From: Adiantum capillus-veneris
Taxonomy: Eukaryota > Streptophyta > Polypodiopsida > Polypodiales > Pteridaceae
Assembly: GCA_014529385.2 (NCBI GenBank)
Contig: CM043942.1
Span: forward strand, 60,279,684-60,343,683
Direction: 5' to 3'
Length of the DNA: 64,000 bases
Positions 1-9,509 of the stretch are shown here, piece by piece (the stretch's first letter is position 1; each line of letters begins with the position of its first letter). Under the pieces are notes generated by a model. The model made no database searches. It was not told the DNA's origin and saw only the letters and a program-made list of their open reading frames with translations. The position numbers and the translations under genes are program-made.

Positions 1-70
1 AATCTTCGTTGTGATCCCAGCCCGCATCTCCAGATGCAAAGGGAGTCAACTGATCATTGCCTGAAGCCAT
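1..70 (-). CDS. LTR retrotransposon gag, N-terminal start only (runs off window)
   Basis: A minus-strand ATG at 70 opens a frame of 23 codons that continues past the window edge; it begins MASGNDQLTPFASGDAGW. It lies about 60 bases downstream (in minus-strand sense) of a tRNA primer-binding site and an LTR, which is where gag of an LTR retrotransposon starts. The protein is too short to assign to a superfamily. The gag identity is inferred from position, not from a recognised domain. Confidence 0.55.
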   Translation of the reverse strand, partial: MASGNDQLTPFASGDAGWDHNED

Positions 71-129
71 AGGTGCTGCGGAAAAAAAAATTCGGGGATC
101 AGATTTCCCATAGAAGAGAAATCGGCCGT

Positions 130-141
130 GCTCTGATACCA
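130..141 (-). other. Primer-binding site for initiator tRNA-Met
   Basis: On the minus strand this reads TGGTATCAGAGC, the canonical plant primer site complementary to the 3' end of tRNA-iMet. It is one base away from the end of the LTR that starts at 143, so the element runs leftwards out of the window. Confidence 0.8.
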
Positions 142-142
142 C

Positions 143-830
143 TGTAACAGACTTGGACACTCCAAGTCAAGAATCAACCGCGACAGCACCAAATAACCAC
201 TTCAAAACAATTCACAGATCACAATAGATTTGCATTGGCCCGGCGGAGTTCCGTGCCTAGAGATATTGGCCCCAAAGACTGGGGCCCCTTTCGGTATTTC
301 TTTTTTGTATTAATCAATCATCAAAGTACAAAAGAGCGGTTAGGGTTTCACTCTCAGACTCTGCATCCAGATGCCCTGAGAAGTGAGGCCCTCACCACTA
401 ATTTAAAGATTACAAGGGATGCCCAAAAGTAGAGCCCCAAAAGCTTTTAAAATAAAAAGCATCAGTTCTCTCTCTCTCTTAGAGAGTCTCTTCTCTTTTT
501 TTATTAAAAAAAAGCAAAATTCGCGTCGCTCATTATTTTCCCAAAAAAAAAGTAAAATAAAAAAAAATAGCCTTCGCGATTTCCGGAAATCAGGGTTTCT
601 GGCAGAAATTAGGGTTTGCAGGAATTTTAGGGTTTTTGGCAGAAATTAGGGTTTCTGCTACCCGCCACGTCATCACTTTGTGACACCATGTCATCAGCGT
701 AAAACGCGAAAATGTGTACAAGTGCTAGGTAGCATGTCAGCATGTTTTGCGGGCTGTCCGTAGCTGCCACATCATCATTTTCTACGCTTTTACGGGCCCC
801 ATCAGACGGGGTCCCATAAGTTGGTAGGAC
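143..830 (-). mobile_element. 5' LTR of a minus-strand LTR retrotransposon (outer end approximate)
   Basis: The inner edge is sharp: plus-strand TGTAACAG begins one base from the primer site, so on the minus strand the LTR ends in CA. The outer edge is not certain and is set where a different dispersed repeat (also at 12.43-12.52 kb) begins. The stretch 590-660 holds several TTAGGGTTT-like units resembling plant telomere repeat, mixed with CAGAAATTAGGG copies. The partner LTR is outside the window. Confidence 0.5.
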
Positions 831-900
831 TTCTTCCTTTTAGGGTTTAGGCCCCTCGGCCGGGATCTACAGGTTGGCTCCGTTCTTCAGTGGCTTGACA
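828..900 (+). repeat. Dispersed repeat shared with 12423-12520
   Basis: The block containing TTAGGGTTTAGGCCCCTCGG and CAGGTTGGCTC occurs here and again at 12459-12500 with few differences. Both copies lie next to copies of the same LINE family, so it may be part of one older element. No coding potential is visible. Confidence 0.55.
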
Positions 901-2553
901 CTTCAGCAGTTTGTGAGACGTGTGATGGCCTTCATCTACTGTCTAATCTCACTCTCCGTGATCTCTCCCAATGCTTGGTGAGCCGGTAGATGTTGGTATA
1001 GGTCTCTGCACTCCCCATTGTACCATCGGATGGGACATCGTCCCAGGAGGAGGTGGTCAGCCGCTATGAATGGTGTGGGGGAAGCACTTGAGGGTTGAAG
1101 TGTGTAGGAGAGCGGAGAGCTGGTTAGTGAGTATGGCTAGTGGTGTCTCTGGATCGAGTGTATATCCCCTCTTATATGTGTGGTGTGTATATAGGTGGTG
1201 GTGGTGGTATGGTGAAGTATGTGAGCAAGTGGGCTGCCTCGCGAAAGCCGATGATGTAATTCACTGTACTGCTGCCTCTTGGTATTGATGGTGACATGCA
1301 TTGCAAGCCCTCGGGTGATGGCTATTGCGCCATCCCGTTATAAATAACAAGACGGTGCTGTGATCCTAAACGGATCAGGTGTCGTTCGTATGGTGTGGGT
1401 GTAGTGGTATTTGTGGAGGTTCTCTCTCTGCCCCTGTGAGCTCCATGGTGGAAAGTAGCTCTGGGTTGTCAAAGTCAAATGTCACACTGTCCGCTCTGTA
1501 TCCTGGCGTTAAAGTCTCCCATAAGAAAGACTTCCCCCAATCTGGACAACTCCATGATCTCCTCCTAGAGGCATGCATGTGGTGAGTGCGTGTCATCTTC
1601 CTCTACCCCAGCATGTGTGTGAGACTCCTTTGTCTCTCCTCCTCCTGTTTGTGCAAATCTGGATCCACTGGGTGCAAAGTAACAAATGGCAATATAGAGG
1701 ATGTGCTACTCAGATAGCTCAAGCCGCATCCACATGGAATGTGCGTCTGGGTCGCGTGCTAGTATATGTATCGTGCTGTGGAGTGAGCGACGATAGAGGG
1801 CTGCTACTCCATCAAAGCCTCTGGACGTGTTGTGCTGTGTACACTTCCTATGTAGAGACTCCCACTGGTAGTCCTCTACTCTAGGTAGACCTCTCTTTCG
1901 GCTCTTGTGTGTGTGAGTAGCATGGGGTGGTCTCGCGTCTCCCGGGATGTGTCCACAAGGAACCATTACAGTTCTATACCGCCATGTGTATCTCTGCATG
2001 AGGTGTCTCGTAGGTTGTGAGTCTTTAGTCAGTGGCCTTGCCATCAATGATGACCCGGCCATCGCTGTAAATGGCCCTTTCCCTCTTTGCTGGCCTGTAG
2101 TATTCGGGGCATACATGCCCAACCCTGCTCAAATTGCATGCGTGTGAGATCATCGTGAAGGTATATGGGTGGCCCCTGTAGTACACGCAATGCCACCTCT
2201 TCCTTATGAAGGTAGTCCTCTCTACCTCATTGGGAAATTGGAGGATGAGAGCTCTCTTTTTGGTGGTGTCCTTCCCCACTCCATGTCTTGGCAAACAGGA
2301 GTCGTCCTTTTTTTATCCTAGCTTGAAGGAAATCTCTTTGGCATTTTCTTCGGGGGTAGAGGTGGGTGTCTCCATGATGCTTGTCACTCGCACATTGAGA
2401 TGAAGTGCTTGTCTCATCTTCTCCTCCTCTATTGCGGTTTGTATAAGGAGGTGCTCACCTATTTGGGTTTCCTCTGACTTCTTTGCTTAGGTTTTTGCGT
2501 ACTACCTCCACCCATCCCTTCTTCTTGGCTTCCATCTTCTGTTCTATGGAGTA
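900..2553 (-). pseudogene. Decayed LINE copy D (ORF1 C-terminus plus endonuclease part of ORF2)
   Basis: Read on the minus strand from 2553 down, the translation follows LINE copies A and B. It contains the ORF1 stretch KGWVEVVRKN (about 2510), then ALILQFPNEV and YSDGRVIIDGK (2290-2025), then endonuclease-region segments such as SLHRKCTQHNTSRG (about 1860) and ARDPDAHSMWMRLELS (about 1715). DNA identity to copy A continues through TTATTTATAACGGGATGG (about 1340) towards 1000. Frameshifts and stops separate the pieces, so it is dead. The copy is 5'-truncated inside ORF1, exactly where an (AC)n/(TC)n tract begins. The 3' boundary is blurred. Confidence 0.75.
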
Positions 2554-2555
2554 GG

Positions 2556-2647
<92 letters not shown>
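2554..2647. repeat. Compound microsatellite (TG)n(AG)n
   Basis: About 55 bases of TG repeat followed by about 38 bases of AG repeat. On the minus strand it is (CT)n(CA)n and sits directly at the 5' edge of LINE copy D, the same arrangement as upstream of copies A and B. Confidence 0.97.
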
Positions 2648-2649
<2 letters not shown>

Positions 2650-2867
2650 CTTCATTTGACAGGCTGGTACAGGGATTGCAGAGCTGATAGCATTAGAAAT
2701 GACTAAGCAGGTGAAAGAAATCATTTTGGCTGGTTACAAGTTACAACTACATTTTGCAGTTGTACTTTCAATCGAGAGTTTGTTTATAACAAATCATTTG
2801 TGGCACTTTACAGAGTAATACCTCTTTTGAAGAGGCTAAGAAAAACATCTGGATGGTGGACTCCAAG

Positions 2868-2868
<1 letters not shown>

Positions 2869-2917
<49 letters not shown>
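2869..2917. repeat. (CT)n microsatellite
   Basis: A near-perfect CT run of about 48 bases. The sequence between this and 3040 is C-rich and contains several degenerate CTCACGCAGCCCCTCC units. Confidence 0.95.
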
Positions 2918-2919
<2 letters not shown>

Positions 2920-3041
2920 GCAGCCCTCCCCCTGCCTTCACGCAGCCCCAGCCTCCTCTCTCTCGCAGCCCCCCTCCAGCCTCCCCCTCACGCAGCCCCT
3001 CCCTCCCCCTCACGCAGCCCCTCCTCGCTCCCCATCACGCA

Positions 3042-3134
<93 letters not shown>

Positions 3135-3380
3135 CGCCCCTTGCTGCCCTGCGTGTCCGCGCGCTGTCCACCCCCAGCTGTAGCAGTTCGCGGCACAGCC
3201 GCTGCTGCAGCCCCACCTGCCATTGCCGCCCCTGCCGCCCTGCCGCCGCTGCCATTCGCTGCCGACTCCCCCTGTTGCGTCGCTCCCGCCATTGCCCCCG
3301 CCTGCTGTTGCCGCCTGCTGCTGAACTCCCCCCCCCCCAGCCTCCCCCTCACGCAGCCCCTCCTCTCTCCCGATCACACA

Positions 3381-3384
<4 letters not shown>
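2918..3384. repeat. C-rich degenerate repeats and a long (CT)n tract upstream of LINE A
   Basis: Units resembling CCTCCCCCTCACGCAGCCCC recur at 2925-3040 and again at 3340-3380. The two groups flank an 87-base CT tract (3044-3130) and a GC-rich, CCGCTGCC-like segment (3131-3330). Open frames here are only low-complexity Ser/Leu or Pro/Ala translations and are not genes. It may be the 5' UTR of LINE A or unrelated flank. Confidence 0.7.
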
Positions 3385-3452
<68 letters not shown>

Positions 3453-3560
3453 ACGGATACATACCCACACACACACTACACACATACACGCATACATACA
3501 CGTACTCCCCTTCTCCCCTCTTCTTCACAATATGAAGAGAGGGTAGCTCCGAATACAACT

Positions 3561-4481
3561 ATGTCTTCCCCCATCATCAAGACGCCGAAATCGAAAATGA
3601 AGACAACCTTCATGCTCACGAACAAGAGGCTTGCACAATTGGAGAAGGACATGAAAGAATGGTGGATGGAGAGAGAGATATGGAGGGAGGAGAAAGCCAC
3701 CTTCATCAAGCTATGGAACGAAGAAAAAGAGGACATGAGAGCAGAAATCCAAAACCTCAAAGAGGAGAAGGAGAGAAGGGCACGGGAGAACGAGAAGGAG
3801 AGGGAGAGATGGAGGAAAGAGCAAGAAGAGATGAAGGCACAAATCGACCTCCTTCATGCTTCCATCATATCCCTCAACCCCGAGGAAGGAGAGATTAAAG
3901 AGGAGGCTAAGGAAGCCCTCAAGGAGGAGATCACCAAAGCCCTCACCGCAAGCATTGAGGACAAATTAGAAGCCACCAAAGAAGGATGGGTCGAAGTGGT
4001 CAAAAAGAATATCAAGAAGGTAGCAAGAGAGGAAGCCCAAAAAGATGAGGTACTCATCGTACACACAACCATCGAGGAGGAGAAAATGCGACAAGCTCGC
4101 CGTCTCAATGTGCGAGTGACCGGCATCAAAGAAGAAGAAGGGTCCACACCCGAGAGCGATGGGAAAGCTTTATGCAAGAAAGTGGGATACAAGGAAGAAG
4201 AGATCCCTTTCTCCAAAGTTTGGAGAGCCGGCAAAGATCCAAAGAAGAGAGCTCTCATCCTCCAATTCGCCTCCGAGGAGTCTCGAACTTCTTTCCTCCG
4301 AAAGAGGGTCATCTTGAGAGGGCTAGAAGGCCCCCCGATTTATCTTGATGATGACCTCACAAAGATGCAACAAGATCACCGCCGCACGTGCATGCCTAGA
4401 GTCCACCAGGCCCGCAAAGAAGGGAAGAAGGCAGTATATCGAGATGGTAGGGTTATCATTGATGGCAAGACCATCGCATAG
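3561..4481 (+). CDS. LINE copy A ORF1 protein (coiled coil, RNA-binding)
   Basis: This is a 306-residue protein starting at MSSPIIKTPKSK. The ATG was chosen because copy B has the same ATG with conserved flanks, while upstream codons only translate CT repeat. Residues about 20-110 are a very charged, heptad-like region (Glu/Lys/Arg-rich) predicted to be a coiled coil. From about residue 175 the chain begins RRLNVRVTGI and continues to IYLDDDLTKMQQDHR and YRDGRVIIDGK near the C-terminus, a layout like L1-type ORF1 proteins with an RRM followed by a small C-terminal domain. The expected role is to coat the LINE RNA and act as a nucleic-acid chaperone. It ends in UAG, and ORF2 stays open in the same frame right after that stop. 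Confidence 0.85.
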   Translation: MSSPIIKTPKSKMKTTFMLTNKRLAQLEKDMKEWWMEREIWREEKATFIKLWNEEKEDMRAEIQNLKEEKERRARENEKERERWRKEQEEMKAQIDLLHASIISLNPEEGEIKEEAKEALKEEITKALTASIEDKLEATKEGWVEVVKKNIKKVAREEAQKDEVLIVHTTIEEEKMRQARRLNVRVTGIKEEEGSTPESDGKALCKKVGYKEEEIPFSKVWRAGKDPKKRALILQFASEESRTSFLRKRVILRGLEGPPIYLDDDLTKMQQDHRRTCMPRVHQARKEGKKAVYRDGRVIIDGKTIA

Positions 4482-7400
4482 GGACTCGCGGCCTGTGGGA
4501 CACACGAGGAGATTCATGTCACGGTTTGGAATTGCAATGGAGACCTATGGACACACCCAGAGAGACTTGAGGAGGTGATGAGAGGTCGAGACATCATTCT
4601 ACTTACAGAGACACAGGAGAGCCCAGAGAGAGGGTTACCACGGATACATGGTTTCCAATGGGAGTCTGTACATCGGGGATGTATGCGCCAGCACACCACT
4701 CGCGGCTCAGGAGGAGTGGCTATACTTTTTAGACAGGGGCTTCACAGCAGACTACAGATTGTTGCCCGGGACCCACAGGCCCGATACATGTGGATTCGCC
4801 TCGAGCTCTCACGAGACAGGATCGTCTACATTGCCCTTTGCTACTTTGCTCCCACAGGCTCCAGATTCGCGCCTATTGAGCAGGAGTCACCGTACGCATG
4901 CCTCACGGAGGAGATTATGGAGTACTCCACACTGGGTGAAGTCTTCCTTATGGGAGACTTCAATGCTCGTACGCGCAGTGAGCAGTGTGAGACATATGAC
5001 CACGAGGACCCAGAGGCACTACACACTCTAGATGAGGAGGCTACTATGAGAGATACAGCAGACAGAGCTCCAGTCACAGCCTACGGACGACACCTACTTC
5101 GACTTGGCTCCCAGCACCGTCTCGTTATTTATAACGGGATGGCCCAGTGGCCCACCTCAGGGGGCCTGACTTGTATGCCACATGGAGTTACAGAGGGAGG
5201 GGGGAGTACAGTCGACTATATTCTGGGACCCAGGGAGGCTACACACCTTATCACATCCTTCACCATTCCACCCATACCCATCGGAGCCGACCACACATAC
5301 CTCTCTTTCTCCATCACCGGAGATACCATCCCACAGAGCTCCACAGCACACACTCCACACACCACCATCCATTTCACACATGAGCTAGCCTCTCTTTACT
5401 CGGCCGAGGTCGAGCATGGCCTATGCCTCCTCCACCCATCCACACCACTCTCAGTTCTCACATCACATATCTCTTCCGTTCTCCACACTTCACCTATTAG
5501 CTCTTTTCCACACACCACTCACACAGGACGCACTCCCCCCCCCGGGACTATGCCTCAGAACCGCTGGTATGATGATGAGTGCAGAGAGTTATACCGACGC
5601 CTCCGTGCACGGCGAGCCTTAGGAGAGATCACAGAGAGAGAGGCCAGACGAGATATGAAGACGCTGACACGCCAAAAGCGGCGAGCATTCGAAGAGGCAC
5701 AGGAGCTTGAGCTATACCGCCTCTTCATGAGCATAGATAGCGCGACGGCATGGCGCACCCTGCGCGAGCCACGTCCGACCACAGCTATTGAGGATCCACA
5801 GATATGGCATGATTATGCAGAGCGCCTCTATGAGGTGCCAGGGCAGCCTCCTATCCCACAGCCACATGAGCCACGCCCCACGTGCTCCTCCTTCTTTACA
5901 GCAGAGATGGTAGAGAGGGCCATACGCCGCATGCAGCACAGACGATCAGCTGACCACACTGGATTACAGAGTGAGCACATCATTTATGCGGCCTCCACTA
6001 TAGCCCCGTTGATTGCACATGTCTTCAACCGGGCTATAGGGGAGGGCTTCCCAGAGGAGTGGACACAGCACACCATAGTGCCTATCCACAAATCTGGCGA
6101 CACCCTGGACCCAGGGAACTACAGGACTATCATGATTGGCCACACGATGGCCAAACTATATGGAGCAGTACTTGAGGCACAGCTTAGCTGCTACGCAGAG
6201 ACCGAGGGTTTACGAGCTCCAGGCCAGGCAGGTTTCAGACGAGCTTTCTCCACCATTGACCACATCTTCGTTCTGCGCTGCCTCATTGATGGGGCAAAGG
6301 CGCGGAAGAAGAGGCTTTACTGCTGCTTTGTGGATTTCCGCAAGGCCTTTGACACAGTCCCACGCGAGAGACTCTTCCAGCGCCTTCACAGCATTGGGGT
6401 ACCGACAGAGATGATTTGGGCCATATATACTCTCTACGAGAGGGTGACGGGTCGAGTTCGTTGCCCAGGCGGCTTTTCAGAGACCATTGCTAGCACCATT
6501 GGTGTTAAGCAAGGATGCCCACTCTCCCCGACACTCTTTGGGCTCTACATCGACGAGATCTCCGACTACATACTACGAGCAGGGGGAGAGGGGAGCGACT
6601 TGGCAGGTACTCCGGTCCACATCATGTTATATGCTGATGATATTGTGTTGATTTCAGAGTCACCCGAGGGCTTGCAACGCCATCTTGAGGCCTTGGACGA
6701 ATTCAGCACACACAAGGGGTTGACTGTGAACCTTGGCAAAACCAAGGTCATGATCTTTCACACATCCAGTGCAGTGAGGAGCGCTGCCACCTTCAGAGCA
6801 GCAGGAGGACAGGTTGATGTAGTCACCTCCTATGTCTATCTTGGCATCACATTCACCAGTCTACGAGGACCCTTCACTATGAGGCAGGCTGTTGCTGACA
6901 GGCTCACCCGAGGATATGCAGCTCTGACCATGCTAGAGCGGAGATGCCACCAGGCACACTTTCAGGAGCCCCGCACGAAGGGCTGGCTTTTTGACACCTT
7001 AGTCACCCCGGCCCTGATGTACTCGGCGGCAGTATGGGCACCAGGATTGACAGATGACCAGTGGACACAGCTTGAGAGACCACAGGTATGTATGATCTCA
7101 CGCTTGCTCCGCAGCAAGAAGACAGTGCCACATGACATTATTAGAGCCGAGCTCGCCACACCACCTATGGTTGTAGAGGCATTATTCCAGACAGTCTGCT
7201 TCATCCAGAGGATGAGAGAGCTACCTCCTGACAGACTTACTCGTAGAGCATTTGAGGCAGCTATACAGCTATCAGAGAGTGGGCATGCGAGAGCTTGGTA
7301 CTCACAGGTCAAAGCATGGTTTGAGGGACACGGTCTTGACATGGAGAGCCTACCACCATTCCAGTACGACCCCCACTCACCATCTGTTCACCTCTCTCGC

Positions 7401-7994
7401 AGTGAGAGAAACTTGGTATTGAGACAGGATCTGTGGCAGCTATACACTAGGAGAGTCTGGGAGTCACCTGGCTTGGGGACGAGGATGTCAGATTACAGAG
7501 ACCAGTTTCTCACCATATTGTCTGGGGGGTTCATACAGAGACCACGCTATATGGACACATATATGCCACATAGCTCACGGGTGGCGATTGGTCAGCTGAG
7601 AGTGGCTTCACACAGGTTAGAGATTGAGATCGGGAGACATACTGGTGTTCCCAGGGAGGAGCGAGTCTGCAGAGCCTGCACAGAGGAGGTGGAGAGTGAG
7701 GAGCACTTTGTATGTAGATGCAGAGCATACACTGAGATCAGAGGCAGGTATGAGGCCTTATTCAGAGGACAGCCCACTCTCCGAGAGATCATGGACTCTC
7801 GAGATCAGAGACAGCTCGGACGTTTCTTACTAGAGATACAGAGCCATCGGGACACTACTACAGCCACGCACAGCTACACAGACAGAAGGGAGACAGTCGC
7901 AGCTCACAGACTTCTTTCAGAGGATTGCCACCCCTACCTCACCAGATACTCAGAGAGGAGTGACACTCCCACAGGCGGAGGTGAACCGAGCTAG
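4482..7994 (+). CDS. LINE copy A ORF2: endonuclease / reverse transcriptase
   Basis: The frame is open directly after the ORF1 stop. The endonuclease motif WNCNG (4527-4541) lies before the first AUG (4578). Further motifs: LLTET (catalytic Glu), VFLMGDFNA and GADHTYLSF for the AP endonuclease; FVDFRKAFDTV, GVKQGCPLSPTLF and MLYADDIVLI for the reverse transcriptase; and CRACTEEVESEEHFVCRC, a Cys-Cys-His-Cys zinc knuckle, near 7670-7730. The protein nicks target DNA and copies LINE RNA by target-primed reverse transcription. Compared with copy B, the frame shifts near 7855, so the last 45 residues before the stop are out of frame and the genuine C-terminus continues in another frame to about 8199 (RRRPRVTGYRGVSSHHRQ). 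The polymerase core is intact. Confidence 0.9.
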   Translation, partial: GLAACGTHEEIHVTVWNCNGDLWTHPERLEEVMRGRDIILLTETQESPERGLPRIHGFQWESVHRGCMRQHTTRGSGGVAILFRQGLHSRLQIVARDPQARYMWIRLELSRDRIVYIALCYFAPTGSRFAPIEQESPYACLTEEIMEYSTLGEVFLMGDFNARTRSEQCETYDHEDPEALHTLDEEATMRDTADRAPVTAYGRHLLRLGSQHRLVIYNGMAQWPTSGGLTCMPHGVTEGGGSTVDYILGPREATHLITSFTIPPIPIGADHTYLSFSITGDTIPQSSTAHTPHTTIHFTHELASLYSAEVEHGLCLLHPSTPLSVLTSHISSVLHTSPISSFPHTTHTGRTPPPGTMPQNRWYDDECRELYRRLRARRALGEITEREARRDMKTLTRQKRRAFEEAQELELYRLFMSIDSATAWRTLREPRPTTAIEDPQIWHDYAERLYEVPGQPPIPQPHEPRPTCSSFFTAEMVERAIRRMQHRRSADHTGLQSEHIIYAASTIAPLIAHVFNRAIGEGFPEEWTQHTIVPIHKSGDTLDPGNYRTIMIGHTMAKLYGAVLEAQLSCYAETEGLRAPGQAGFRRAFSTIDHIFVLRCLIDGAKARKKRLYCCFVDFRKAFDTVPRERLFQRLHSIGVPTEMIWAIYTLYERVTGRVRCPGGFSETIASTIGVKQGCPLSPTLFGLYIDEISDYILRAGGEGSDLAGTPVHIMLYADDIVLISESPEGLQRHLEALDEFSTHKGLTVNLGKTKVMIFHTSSAVRSAATFRAAGGQVDVVTSYVYLGITFTSLRGPFTMRQAVADRLTRGYAALTMLERRCHQAHFQEPRTKGWLFDTLVTPALMYSAAVWAPGLTDDQWTQLERPQVCMISRLLRSKKTVPHDIIRAELATPPMVVEALFQTVCFIQRMRELPPDRLTRRAFEAAIQLSESGHARAWYSQVKAWFEGHGLDMESLPPFQYDPHSPSVHLSRSERNLVLRQDLWQLYTRRVWESPGLGTRMSDYRDQFLTILSGGFIQRPRYMDTYMPHSSRVAIGQLRVASHRLEIEIGRHTGVPREERVCRACTEEVESEEHFVCRCRAYTEIRGRYEALFRGQPTLREIMDSRDQRQLGRFLLEIQSHRDTTTATHSYTDRRETVAAHRLLSEDCHPYLTRYSERSDTPTGGGEPS

Positions 7995-8199
7995 ACGACG
8001 ACCACGAGTCACAGGCTACAGGGGCGTGAGCTCCCACCACCGACAGATCGAGGAGATCCGAGCCCGGGAGCGCCGTGCCACTGAGGAGCGAGTAGCTCAG
8101 ATGAGGGCCGACCCGACAGCTTTCATCCGGGTAGCCTTGGCACCAGCCCCGCCCATGTACCACATCTTACATCCCCCCATTTGTACAGGATGGAGCTAG
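7960..8199 (+). pseudogene. Displaced C-terminus of LINE A ORF2
   Basis: This frame reads ARRRPRVTGYRGVSSHHRQ and EEIRARERRATEERV, matching the natural end of ORF2 in copy B (11575-11806). In copy A a small indel near 7855 throws the upstream ORF2 out of this frame. It is a basic tail of unknown function. Confidence 0.75.
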
Positions 8200-8390
8200 A
8201 GAGCTTGATGCATTCTCATGATTGTACTACCTTGAGCATATAGACATGCATATACCCCTAGAGATAGAGCCCCATCCCTCCTCAGATACTCCATTACCTA
8301 CATTCAGTTCAGTTTTGTATCAGTTTTGTTTCATTTGTCTTTCCGATAGACGGATGACATACACGCCATGTACATTTGATTTGTCTCATA

Positions 8391-8404
8391 GGCCGATTTC
8401 GGCC
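8391..8404 (+). other. 3'-terminal stem-loop of LINE copy A
   Basis: GGCCGATTTCGGCC folds into a five-pair GGCCG/CGGCC stem with an ATTT loop. It is followed by TAACATAGACGTTAAAAATC and the (TTTC)n tail. Copy B has the same structure at 11995-12008, and diverged relatives keep the flanks TCTCATAGG and GACGTTAA at 17212-17245. The position fits the RNA structure recognised by the reverse transcriptase in stringent-type LINEs. Confidence 0.7.
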
Positions 8405-8414
8405 TAACATAGAC

Positions 8415-8475
8415 GTTAAAAATCTTTCTTTCTTTCTTTCTTTTCTCTCTCTCTCTCTCTCTCTCTCACACACGG
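8415..8475. repeat. (TTTC)n(CT)n(CA)n tract between LINE copies A and B
   Basis: This is the tail of copy A and at the same time the 5' edge of copy B. The TTTC units are directly followed by CT repeat and a short CA run. Confidence 0.95.
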
Positions 8476-8588
8476 ATACATACCCACACACACATTACAC
8501 ACATACACGCATACACACACGTACTCCCTCTCTTCCCCTTCTCCCCTCTTCTTCACAATATGAAGAGAGGGTAGTTACGAAGACAACC

Positions 8589-9509
8589 ATGTCTTCCCCC
8601 ATCATCAAGACGCCGACATCGACAATGAAGACAACCTTCATGCTCACGAACAAGAGGCTTGCACAATTGGAGAAGGACATGAAAGAATGGCGGATGGAGA
8701 GAGAGATATGGAGGGAGGAGAAAGCCACCTTCATCAAGCTATGGAACGAAGAGAAGGAGGACATGAGAGCGGAAATCCAAAATCTCAAAGAGGAGAAGGA
8801 GAGAAGGGAACGGGAGAACGAGAAGGAGAGGGAGAGATGGAGGAAAGAGCAAGAAGAGATGAAGGCACAAATCGATCTCCTTCATGCTTCCATCACATCC
8901 CTCACCCCCGAGGAAGGAGAGATTAAAGAGGAGGCTAAGGAAGCCCTCAAGGAGGAGATCACCAAAGCCCTCACCGCAAGCATTGAGGAAAAATTAGAGG
9001 CCACCAAAGAAGGATGGGTCGAAGTGGTCAAAAAGAACATCAAGAAGGTAGCAAGAGAGGAAGCCCAAAAAGATGAGGTACTCATCGTACACCCAACCAT
9101 CGAGGAGGAGAAGATGCGACAAGCTCGCCGTCTCAATGTGCAAGTGACCGGCATCAAAGAAGAAGAAGGGTCTACACCCGAGAGCGATGGGAAAGCTTTA
9201 TGCAAGAAAGTGGGATACAAGGAAGAAGAGATCCCTTTCTCCAAAGTTTGGAGAGCTGGCAAAGATCCAAAGAAAAGAGCTCTCATCCTCCAATTCGCCT
9301 CTGAGGAGTCTCGAACTTCTTTCCTCCAAAAGAGGGTCATCTTGAGAGGGCTAGAAGGCCCCCCGATTTATCTTGATGATGACCTCACAAAGATGCAACA
9401 AGATCACCGTCGCGCGTGCATGCCTAGAGTCCACCAAGCCCGCAAAGAAGGGAAGAAGGCAGTATATCGAGATGGTAGGATTATCATTGATGGCAAGACC
9501 ATCGCATAG
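8589..9509 (+). CDS. LINE copy B ORF1 protein
   Basis: This frame has 306 codons, the same length as copy A ORF1, with about a dozen amino-acid differences and no stop. It starts MSSPIIKTPTSTMKTTF. The Glu/Lys-rich coiled coil (residues about 20-110) and the RNA-binding-like half ending YRDGRIIIDGKTIA are all preserved. It terminates at the same UAG GGA CTC context as copy A, and ORF2 is again in the same frame. The protein could still be made even though this copy's ORF2 is broken. Confidence 0.85.
   Translation: MSSPIIKTPTSTMKTTFMLTNKRLAQLEKDMKEWRMEREIWREEKATFIKLWNEEKEDMRAEIQNLKEEKERRERENEKERERWRKEQEEMKAQIDLLHASITSLTPEEGEIKEEAKEALKEEITKALTASIEEKLEATKEGWVEVVKKNIKKVAREEAQKDEVLIVHPTIEEEKMRQARRLNVQVTGIKEEEGSTPESDGKALCKKVGYKEEEIPFSKVWRAGKDPKKRALILQFASEESRTSFLQKRVILRGLEGPPIYLDDDLTKMQQDHRRACMPRVHQARKEGKKAVYRDGRIIIDGKTIA

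Larger units (their letters stand above)
3385..8445 (+). mobile_element. Non-LTR retrotransposon (LINE), copy A, nearly full length
   Basis: From 5' to 3': compound (CT)n(CA)n tract (3385-3456), short leader with GGATACATACCCACACAC, ORF1 (3561-4481), ORF2 (open from 4482), 3' UTR, a GGCCGATTTCGGCC stem-loop (8391-8404), and a (TTTC)n tail merging into (CT)n. Copy B follows head-to-tail with only this microsatellite between them. ORF1 is coiled coil plus RNA-binding-like domain; ORF2 is AP-type endonuclease, reverse transcriptase and C-terminal zinc knuckle. The microsatellite tail and terminal stem-loop recall L2/CR1-type LINEs rather than poly-A-tailed plant L1. The clade assignment is inference. 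Confidence 0.85.

Noticed and set aside
2988-3497. Minus-strand Arg/Glu-repeat frames
   Set aside because: They are microsatellite translations (GA repeat) with no homology signal.
2853-3560. Long N-terminal extension of LINE A ORF1 (Ser/Leu, Pro/Ala, His/Thr-rich)
   Set aside because: It only translates CT, CA and C-rich repeat; copy B lacks it, and the conserved start is the ATG at 3561.
4648-5031. Frames overlapping LINE ORF2 in other registers (also the copy B equivalents)
   Set aside because: They recur in both copies only because ORF2 is conserved; their wording tracks ORF2 codons shifted by one.
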